Assembly: GCA_024681435.1 (NCBI GenBank)
Contig: JAILAV010000179.1
Coordinates: forward strand, 1-42,821
Length of the DNA: 42,821 nucleotides
DNA from: Pseudobutyrivibrio sp.
Lineage (GTDB): Bacteria; Bacillota; Clostridia; Lachnospirales; Lachnospiraceae
Direction: 5' to 3'
Position 1 is the stretch's first letter, and every line of letters begins with the position of its first letter. The notes under the pieces are model-generated. The model ran no database searches. It saw nothing but the letters and a program-made list of their open reading frames with translations, and was not told the origin of the DNA. Shown here one piece after another: positions 35,675 to 42,821 of the stretch. Made by a program: the position numbers and the translations under genes.

Positions 35675-36877
35675 ATGGTTTCTGATTTAAGAAAAAAATT
35701 TGTTATAGTCACGACCACACTGATGATTGTTATTTTTGGTGCTTTTTTTATAGTGACTCAAATAGCTAACTTATATTGGACCAAGGTTGACACAGCAGAC
35801 TTTTTATATACTCTTGCGTATAGCGATTTCTTTCTTACAGATATTGATGGTTCTGTGGAGGATACTATAGAAACTATTATAGAGGAAGATAATCCAATCT
35901 TTGGAATTATAGTGGATAAAGCTGGAAATATGTTATCTTCCAAGACTGTTGGAAATTCGGCAAGGCCTACAATTTCACAGACTACTATAGCTAATATATT
36001 AAAAGCTGATACTAAAGAATATAGGATAAACAGTTATGTTTATGCAAGAAGACAACTAGAAGATGAGAAGACACTTATCGTAATTACGGATACATCTATT
36101 GATGATAATTTCACTACGAAATTGATTAGCACAATTGGAATAGCTATTTGTGGAATTATCATATTAGTATTAATTACATTTTATCTTTCAAGATTTGTAA
36201 CGGAGCCAGCTAAGGCAGCTTTACTTAGAGAAAAACAATTCATCTCAGATGCCAGTCACGAATTGAAAACTCCTCTTGGAGCTATTAGCATTAATGCACA
36301 GGCATTGAGTGCAAATATGCCAGAGAACATATATACAAGAAATATAATCAATGAATCAAATAGGATGGCAAGATTGATCGAAAAGTTACTTACTCTTTCA
36401 AAATTTGATGAGGGTAATATATCTTCTCAAGAAAAAATATCTTTATCTAATTTGGCTTATGAAATATTTCTTACATATGAAAGTTTGGCATTTGAAAAGG
36501 GCTTTACATACAACTACGAAATTGAAAATGATATAGATATTATTGGAAACGCGGATGAAATAAGGCAGTTAATGACAATACTTGTGGATAATGCTATTAA
36601 GAACACCAATGAAAACGGTTCTATAGAGATATGTTGCAAAAGTGTTAATGGTGAAGTTGAGCTGGTTGTAAAAAATACAGGTGTAGGTATAAGTGAAGAG
36701 GATTTGCCTCATGTATTTGAGCGTTTTTATACTTCTGATACATCAAGGAGTAATAAAAGCTTTGGGCTGGGACTTGCCATTGCAAATGCTATAGTAAAAG
36801 AACACAATGGTAAGCTTCAAGTTAGCAGTATACAAAATCAATATACAGAGTTTACCGCAAGCTTTAAAACAATTTAA
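35675..36877 (+). CDS. membrane sensor histidine kinase
   Basis: Two TM segments, H-box SDASHELKTPLGAI, N-box VDNAIKNT, G-boxes GVGISEEDLPHVFERFY and GLGLAIANAIV. Confidence 0.96.
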   Translation: MVSDLRKKFVIVTTTLMIVIFGAFFIVTQIANLYWTKVDTADFLYTLAYSDFFLTDIDGSVEDTIETIIEEDNPIFGIIVDKAGNMLSSKTVGNSARPTISQTTIANILKADTKEYRINSYVYARRQLEDEKTLIVITDTSIDDNFTTKLISTIGIAICGIIILVLITFYLSRFVTEPAKAALLREKQFISDASHELKTPLGAISINAQALSANMPENIYTRNIINESNRMARLIEKLLTLSKFDEGNISSQEKISLSNLAYEIFLTYESLAFEKGFTYNYEIENDIDIIGNADEIRQLMTILVDNAIKNTNENGSIEICCKSVNGEVELVVKNTGVGISEEDLPHVFERFYTSDTSRSNKSFGLGLAIANAIVKEHNGKLQVSSIQNQYTEFTASFKTI

Positions 36878-36891
36878 GAATAGGTTTTACA

Positions 36892-36938
36892 AGGGCATTG
36901 TAGCTAGTGAAAAATCACTTGTTACAATGCTCTTTTTT
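36892..36938 (+). terminator. intrinsic terminator after histidine kinase
   Basis: GGGCATTGTAgctAGTGAaaaaTCACTtgtTACAATGCTCTTTTTT. Confidence 0.9.
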
Positions 36939-36939
36939 C

Positions 36940-36969
36940 AAGGTTATTTTAAGGTTGCCCTATTATCAT
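36940..36969 (+). promoter_or_regulatory. putative response-regulator-activated promoter (copy 2)
   Basis: AAGGTT (36940) and AAGGTT (36951), 11-bp period, -10 TATCAT at 36964; same geometry as copy 1. Confidence 0.6.
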
Positions 36970-37000
36970 ACACAAGGATATACAGAAAGGAGCTGAAAAA

Positions 37001-38674
37001 GTGAAGAATTATAAATATTTAAAACGAATATCTTCTGTTTTATTATTAGCCACTATTCTTTTATCTGGATGTGGAAGTGAAGAAGAGAATGTTGAAGAAA
37101 CAAAGATAGATGTCGAAGCAGAAAGTCCTACAGTAAAGAGCATATCTCAAATGGGAAGCTTTATAGGTACCATAGAGACTGAAGAAAAAATATCTGTTAT
37201 ACCAAATCTTTCGGGAAAGGTAACTGCATTAAATTATAAGGTTGGAGATCATGTTAATGCTGGAGATGTTTTGTTTACCTTAGATGATCGTGAATATCAG
37301 ATAGAAAAGAGAACTGCTGAAGCTAACGTAAGAGCTGCAAGCGCCACTTTAGATGCACAAAATATAAGAAATCGAGAAGTTCAGGTTGCAGCTAATGAGG
37401 CAATAGGTTCTGCTGATGCAAAATCAATTGAACTAAAGAATTCAATTAATAATTCGGCAAGAGAGGAGGAAAACTCTCGTAGAAAACGTGATAGCTACAA
37501 TAGCGCAGCTAATTCTTACAAGGATGAAGAGAATAGAATTAGTAAAATGAAAGGTGAGGCTGACAATCGTATTAACAGCGCTAATTCTAAAATTAGTGAA
37601 TTAAATTCTATTAAAAGTGTATACGATGAAATATCTTCCTCAGATGACCCTGCGACAGTTGCAAAAAATAATGGAGTTGATGAAAGTGATATAGGTTCAT
37701 CAACAGATGCATCAGAGATAGCAAATATATATTTAAGCAAAAAAACACAATATAGCTCTGTGGATGAAATTACATCAGCTATAGATAGTGCTGCGGAAGA
37801 AGTAAAAACAGCTGAGAATGAAAAGAAAGAATTGGAAAGTTCTTACAATAATGCAGTTGTATCACGAGTTGAGGCTGAAGCTAATGCAAATATAGAAAGC
37901 TCCAATATGACATCAGCCCAGGAGGCTAAAAAGCTTGCAAATAGAGCTAGTCAGGATTATGAGAATTATACAAAGAAATCATTGATTTCAGATGCGCAGG
38001 CTAAAGTTGCAGAAGGAAATGCAACTAAAATCACAAATGAGTCTGCTGTTACAACATCAACATCAGAACTTGAAGCTGCAAATTTAAAAATAGAGAACAC
38101 AGTAATAAAAGCTCCTATAAGTGGAATTATACAAGAAATAAATGTAAAGCAGTTTGAGGTGGCATCTGATCAGTCTGTTGCAGTTGTTATTTCAAATCCT
38201 GCAGCAAAAAAAGCGGTGTTCTATGTTACAGAGGAAGTAAAGAACAATGTAAAAGTAGGCCAGAAGGTTCTCATAACAAAAAATGACACAGAGTATGATG
38301 CTCAGGTTGCTAATGTAGCAAATACGCTTGATGAACAAAAGAAATTGTATAAAGTTAGCGCTACATTATCTGCAGATGCGCAAGCTGCATTTGATACTGG
38401 TCAGAATGTAAAGCTTTCTACAAGTATTAAAACTGATAACGATGCCACAACTATACCTGTTGGTGCAGTTTATTATAGTGAAGGCAAAGCCTATGTTTAT
38501 ACAGTTGAAAAGAATAAGGCTATAAAGAAGGATATAGAAGTTGGTATTGTGGATAAAAATGATGCAGAAGTTATTTCGGGCTTGACACAAAAGGACAAGG
38601 TAATTTCTAACTGGTCATCTCAGTTAAAGGATCAATCAGATGTTAATGTTAAGAAGAAAGTAGAAAAATCATGA
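37001..38674 (+). CDS. HlyD/RND-type periplasmic adaptor (membrane fusion) lipoprotein
   Basis: Lipobox LLSGCGS; biotinyl-lipoyl-like halves (IPNLSGKVTALNYKVGDHVNAGDVLFTLDD and NTVIKAPISGIIQEINVK) around a long coiled-coil. Confidence 0.9.
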   Translation: MKNYKYLKRISSVLLLATILLSGCGSEEENVEETKIDVEAESPTVKSISQMGSFIGTIETEEKISVIPNLSGKVTALNYKVGDHVNAGDVLFTLDDREYQIEKRTAEANVRAASATLDAQNIRNREVQVAANEAIGSADAKSIELKNSINNSAREEENSRRKRDSYNSAANSYKDEENRISKMKGEADNRINSANSKISELNSIKSVYDEISSSDDPATVAKNNGVDESDIGSSTDASEIANIYLSKKTQYSSVDEITSAIDSAAEEVKTAENEKKELESSYNNAVVSRVEAEANANIESSNMTSAQEAKKLANRASQDYENYTKKSLISDAQAKVAEGNATKITNESAVTTSTSELEAANLKIENTVIKAPISGIIQEINVKQFEVASDQSVAVVISNPAAKKAVFYVTEEVKNNVKVGQKVLITKNDTEYDAQVANVANTLDEQKKLYKVSATLSADAQAAFDTGQNVKLSTSIKTDNDATTIPVGAVYYSEGKAYVYTVEKNKAIKKDIEVGIVDKNDAEVISGLTQKDKVISNWSSQLKDQSDVNVKKKVEKS

Positions 38675-41600
38675 GAAAGTTTATAAAAACAGTTTTGGAA
38701 CGCCCAGTTGCTGTAGTTGTTAGTGTAGTCGCGCTTATTCTATTCGGTGTTAGTTCCATGACTGGTATGTCTTTGGAATTATATCCCCAGACAAGTTATC
38801 CAATGCTATTTGTTAGTACGATGTATCCTCAGGCAGGCCCTGAGGAAATAGAAAGACTTATTACACAAAAAATTGAAGAGTCTTGTGGAACTTTATCTGG
38901 ACTAAAAGAAATGTCCTCTACATCAAGTGCAGGAATGTCTGAGGTTACATTTCAATTTGCCTATGGCACGGATTTAGGAACGGCTCGAACTCAATTACAG
39001 GAAGCTCTTGAAGATGCAAAAATGGAATTTCCTGAAGGAGTTCAATCTCCTAGTATTGTATCAATGAATAATACAGCAGATGCGGCTATATCAATATCAA
39101 TTGAATCTAGCAAGAAGAATGTTGATGTACGTTCATTAGTTAAGCAACAGGTTGTTCCTGAACTCAAGAAGATAAATGATGCAGCAGCTGTAAAATGGTA
39201 TGGTGGTAATGAAAGATATATTTCGGTAGAGTTACATCCTGAATTGGTTGGACAATACAATCTTGATATTGGTAGTATTTCAGATATGATAGCTGCTGCG
39301 AACATGGAAGCTGCAGCAGGACAAGTTGCATATGGTAATCAAAATCTTAATGTAAGTGCTAAGGTTAAATATGCAGATGTCGACGCTTTGAAAAATATAC
39401 CTATATCTTTAAAAACAGGAGAAGTAATTCATTTAAGAGATATTGCAAATGTCCATTATGGAGATATGGAGCCAGATAGTTATAGCCGATTTAATGGTAA
39501 GGACAACATATCTGTTGATATAACAAAAAAACAAAAAGCTAATGTTATTTCGCTATCTAAGGATGTTAAAAATGTCCTTGAGAGAATTAAAGAGAAAAAT
39601 CCTGATTTGAATATTGAGGTAATATTTGATTCAAGTGAAACTATTGTAAAATCCATCAAATCTATCGGGCAGACACTGTTCCTTGGTGTAGGGTTATCAA
39701 TGCTTGTACTATTCATATTCTTTGGAGATTTAAAAGCAAGTTTGATAGTAGGAAGTTCGATGCCTATATCATTGTTGGCGACATTTATTTTGATGAATAA
39801 AATGGGATTTACTCTAAATCTTATAACTATGAGTGCGCTAGTTATTGGTATAGGTATGATGGTTGATAATGCAATCGTTGTCATAGAAATGTGTTTCAGA
39901 AAGCGCGATGAAGGATTTAGTTTTAAAGAAGCAGCCTATGAAGGAACATCCCTTATTGTAAATTCCGTTTTAGCATCCACATTGACATCAGTTGTAGTAT
40001 ACTTACCACTTGCTGGTTTGCAGGGAATGTCTGGACAAATGTATAGTCCTCTGGGATACACTATCGTATTTGCGTTAATGGCATCTTTAATATCAGCTAT
40101 TACACTTATTCCTTTGTGTTTCTCAAAATACAAGCCTGTGGAAAAGAAAGAGCTTCGAATTAATGAATTATTAGAAAAGCTTGGTAATTTATACCAACGA
40201 GGAATGCCAATAGTATTAAAGCACAGAATTGTAGTAATCGTCGTATCTCTTTCTTTAATGGTTACTTCAGCGCTTATAGCTACAAGATTGCAAATGGAGC
40301 TTATGGCTGCATCAGATGAAAAGCAGGTTTCTGTGGAACTTACATTTAAGCCGGGGCTGGATCTTAAGATCATGGACGAAATTACTAAGCACTTTGAACA
40401 ATTTGTTTCAGCTGATAAGGAAGTTGAAAACTATAGTGCAATGGTTTCTAAGGAAGAAGCTAAATCTACTATTAATGCCTATATTAACAAGAAAACAAGA
40501 CATTCTACTCAGCAAATTATTGATAGATGGAATAAAGACCTTGCGCATTTTGATGACAGATGTGAATTCAAAGTAAGTTTGGCTGACCCAGAAGGAATGG
40601 GAGATATGGGCGGAGGAAATGTTGTAGAAATTGCGTTGAAGAGTAGTAATTTAGATAATTTAAAAGACGCTTCTAAACAAATCCAAGAACTAGTATCTAA
40701 AAAGCCAGGAGTATTAACGGTACAAAATACTTTATTGCAAGGTGGATTTAAAGCCGAGGTTGTTATTGACCCAGAGCTTGCACTTAGCCGTGGGTTTACA
40801 ACATCTCAATTAGGTGATCTTTTACGCCAAAAGGTATCTGGTAAAAAGGCTATAGATGTCACAGTTGATGATAGAAAATTTGATGTTATGGTGGAAGAGC
40901 CAAAAGAACTGAGAGGCGATATAGGGGCATTAGAAAATATGAGCTTTATGAACGAAAACGGTGATTTCGTTCCATTTAGCGAAATAGCCCATGTTGAGTA
41001 CAAGGATATTCCTCAGAATATCATTAGAACTAATGGCCAATATGAAGGAAGTATTAAGGTAACACTTCCGGCCAATAAAGTTCAAAAATTATCTGAAGAA
41101 ATTAAGAAAGAAGTTAAGGAAATTAGTTTACCTGATAATGTTAGCTTAGGAGAAACAAGAGCTGAAGAAAGCATGGAAGAAGAGTTCTCTGGCATAGGAA
41201 AAGCAATTTTTTCTGCTGTTTTCTTAGTATTTATGGTAATGGCTATACAGTTTGAGTCTATACGTAATTCACTTCTTGTTATGTTCTGTATACCATTTAG
41301 CGCAATTGGATCTATTCCATTGCTATTTATTACTAATACTAAGTTGAGTATGACTTCATTAATGGGATTTTTGATGTTGGCAGGTATCGTTGTTAATAAT
41401 GGTATTTTGCTTTTGGATACATCAAATGAAAATGCAAAGTCTATGCCAATGGAGGATGCAGTAATTTTGGCTGGAAAATCTCGATTAAGACCGATTCTTA
41501 TGACTACAATGACAACGATTTTATCAATGCTGCCAATGTGTATTTCCCGAGGCGGAAGCGAAGACTCAATGAAGGGCATGGCAATTGTTATTATTGGAGG

Positions 41601-41694
41601 TTTAACAGCATCAACAATACTTACATTTTTCCTTTTGCCAACTTTCTATTTAATTATTCAAAAGAAAAAGGTTAAGTACGCATATAATGAATAA
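38671..41694 (+). CDS. RND efflux transporter, AcrB/ACR_tran family
   Basis: RPVAVVVSVVALILFGV, TMYPQAGPEEIERLITQKIEE, TSVVVYLPL, GFLMLAGIVVNNGILLLD, RLRPILMTTMTTILSMLP; ATGA overlap with the adaptor. Confidence 0.96.
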   Translation: MRKFIKTVLERPVAVVVSVVALILFGVSSMTGMSLELYPQTSYPMLFVSTMYPQAGPEEIERLITQKIEESCGTLSGLKEMSSTSSAGMSEVTFQFAYGTDLGTARTQLQEALEDAKMEFPEGVQSPSIVSMNNTADAAISISIESSKKNVDVRSLVKQQVVPELKKINDAAAVKWYGGNERYISVELHPELVGQYNLDIGSISDMIAAANMEAAAGQVAYGNQNLNVSAKVKYADVDALKNIPISLKTGEVIHLRDIANVHYGDMEPDSYSRFNGKDNISVDITKKQKANVISLSKDVKNVLERIKEKNPDLNIEVIFDSSETIVKSIKSIGQTLFLGVGLSMLVLFIFFGDLKASLIVGSSMPISLLATFILMNKMGFTLNLITMSALVIGIGMMVDNAIVVIEMCFRKRDEGFSFKEAAYEGTSLIVNSVLASTLTSVVVYLPLAGLQGMSGQMYSPLGYTIVFALMASLISAITLIPLCFSKYKPVEKKELRINELLEKLGNLYQRGMPIVLKHRIVVIVVSLSLMVTSALIATRLQMELMAASDEKQVSVELTFKPGLDLKIMDEITKHFEQFVSADKEVENYSAMVSKEEAKSTINAYINKKTRHSTQQIIDRWNKDLAHFDDRCEFKVSLADPEGMGDMGGGNVVEIALKSSNLDNLKDASKQIQELVSKKPGVLTVQNTLLQGGFKAEVVIDPELALSRGFTTSQLGDLLRQKVSGKKAIDVTVDDRKFDVMVEEPKELRGDIGALENMSFMNENGDFVPFSEIAHVEYKDIPQNIIRTNGQYEGSIKVTLPANKVQKLSEEIKKEVKEISLPDNVSLGETRAEESMEEEFSGIGKAIFSAVFLVFMVMAIQFESIRNSLLVMFCIPFSAIGSIPLLFITNTKLSMTSLMGFLMLAGIVVNNGILLLDTSNENAKSMPMEDAVILAGKSRLRPILMTTMTTILSMLPMCISRGGSEDSMKGMAIVIIGGLTASTILTFFLLPTFYLIIQKKKVKYAYNE

Positions 41695-41736
41695 TGTTGT
41701 ATAATATTTTTATCTTAATCAGACTCTTTAAGAGTT

Positions 41737-42498
41737 ATGAGATGGAGTATAGTAAATATGCTAAAAGATAAAGATATTAGAGAGCCGCTTTTTGAATTCT
41801 TAGAGATAGAGTACGGTAAAACTAGAATAATTGAAGAAAAAATGATGGGACAGTCAAGGGCAGATGTGATCATGGTTATCACCTCTGCCCTGGTTGGGTT
41901 AGAGATTAAATCAGATGCTGACACATACACTAGACTGGAAAGCCAGGTGAAGGACTATGACAAATACTTTGATTACAATATTGTTGTAGTAGGAAGTAGT
42001 CACGCTATGCATGTAGAAGAGCATGTGCCAGAACATTGGGGAATTATCACCGTAGATGAAATTGATGATAAGCCTGATTTTTATTTTCTTAGAAGACCAG
42101 CTATAAATAAGAAAATGAAACTTAATCGCAAGCTGGAATTGCTGTGGAGGCCAGAGTTATCGATTCTTCTTAATAAATTTAATATGCCTGCTTATGAGGC
42201 GAAAAGTAAAATATTTGTTAGGAAAAAACTAATAGAATGGACAAAGATGCCTCTTACCCAAGCTAATATTACCAGGATTAAAAGATCAGCTAAGGCAGAA
42301 GGAATAGAACCTGTAATTCCTGAATCAAGAATTAATCCCGATGATTTGAATAAAGAAATTAGTGAATTATTATTTGAACGAGATTATGAAAAGATGTTGG
42401 CCGAAATTGCAGAGTATCGAAAGCTTCATTCGCCAAGGAGAAGAGGACCGAAAAAAACCACTAGAATTAAGCGTGTTAGACGACTTAGTAAAAAATAA
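41737..42498 (+). CDS. sce7726-like protein (putative PD-(D/E)XK nuclease fold)
   Basis: DIREPLFEFLE...SRADVIMVITSALVGLEIKSDADTYTRLESQVKDYDKYFDYNIVVVGSSH. Possible alternative start at 41758 (MLKDKD). Confidence 0.78.
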   Translation: MRWSIVNMLKDKDIREPLFEFLEIEYGKTRIIEEKMMGQSRADVIMVITSALVGLEIKSDADTYTRLESQVKDYDKYFDYNIVVVGSSHAMHVEEHVPEHWGIITVDEIDDKPDFYFLRRPAINKKMKLNRKLELLWRPELSILLNKFNMPAYEAKSKIFVRKKLIEWTKMPLTQANITRIKRSAKAEGIEPVIPESRINPDDLNKEISELLFERDYEKMLAEIAEYRKLHSPRRRGPKKTTRIKRVRRLSKK

Positions 42499-42500
42499 TT

Positions 42501-42540
42501 AAAAGTACCTATAAAAAATCATTATAGGTACTTTTAATTT
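42501..42540 (+). terminator. intrinsic terminator
   Basis: AAAAGTACCTATAaaaaatcatTATAGGTACTTTTaatttt. Confidence 0.85.
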
Positions 42541-42593
42541 TCTTAAAATGTGGTATTATGTATAAAAATACATCGAAAAGGAATAAATATCCA

Positions 42594-42821
42594 ATGAAGA
42601 AGAAACTAACATTATTACTATGTTTAGTTGCAGCGCTCTTTTTAGTAGGCTGTGGAACTAAACAAGAAGAAACAAAAATAATTTCTACTATTGATGACCT
42701 TGAAGGAGCAACTATTGGTGTTCAGCTTGGTACAATAGGAGATATTTATGCATCAGATTACGAGGGAGATGATGCGGGAACTACTATTGTTAGATATAAC
42801 AAAATTACTGATGCTGTTCAG
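42594..42821 (+). CDS. substrate-binding lipoprotein, amino-acid ABC transporter type (3'-truncated by window end)
   Basis: MKKKLTLLLCLVAALFLVGCGTKQEETKIISTIDDLEGATIGVQLGTIGDIYASDYEG: lipobox plus SBP_bac_3-like N-terminus. Confidence 0.82.
   Translation, partial: MKKKLTLLLCLVAALFLVGCGTKQEETKIISTIDDLEGATIGVQLGTIGDIYASDYEGDDAGTTIVRYNKITDAVQ

Noticed and set aside
41082-41579. 165-aa minus-strand ORF within the RND gene
   Set aside because: Shadow ORF of the conserved RND transporter.
1-42821. Search for CRISPR arrays, prophage modules, transposases and classic multi-gene defence systems
   Set aside because: No regularly spaced repeats, no integrase/structural phage genes and no transposase were seen; the DinG-like, DUF3990 and sce7726-like genes are far apart and not an operon.

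Overview
The window looks like a core-chromosome segment of a low-GC, motile Firmicute. Gene content and style suggest Lachnospiraceae, near Butyrivibrio/Pseudobutyrivibrio; this is inference with no database check. It opens with the 3' end of a 23S rRNA, followed by tRNA-Ala(TGC) and tRNA-Trp(CCA). A housekeeping run follows: fRMsr, MCP, HDOD protein, HPr-like protein, DinG/Rad3-like helicase, purL, carA and carB. Next come a solitary DUF3990-like protein, flavodoxin, PPOX-family protein, an lrgAB pair, aldo/keto reductase, alpha/beta hydrolase and a second MCP. A minus-strand GGDEF / PilZ / hypothetical operon follows, then a THF riboswitch with folT, HD-domain protein, mnmA, a short metH and an RsmH-like gene. 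tRNA-Val(TAC) and tRNA-Met(CAT) precede a set of small secreted or lipoprotein genes. The right end holds a two-component system, a HlyD-RND efflux operon, an sce7726-like protein and a truncated substrate-binding lipoprotein. No CRISPR array, intact prophage or transposase was seen. The best candidate for something undescribed is a putative response-regulator regulon at 34.4-41.7 kb. Two promoters carry the same 11-bp-period direct repeat (AAGGTT/AAGRTT) placed identically relative to the -10 box. One precedes an unknown 143-aa protein plus the two-component system, and the other precedes the RND efflux operon. Other notable structures are a long inverted repeat extending a tRNA-Met terminator back into the tRNA, a bulged hairpin/palindrome in front of purL, a 13-nt tandem repeat downstream of the HDOD gene promoter, and a helicase start codon just after an intrinsic terminator.
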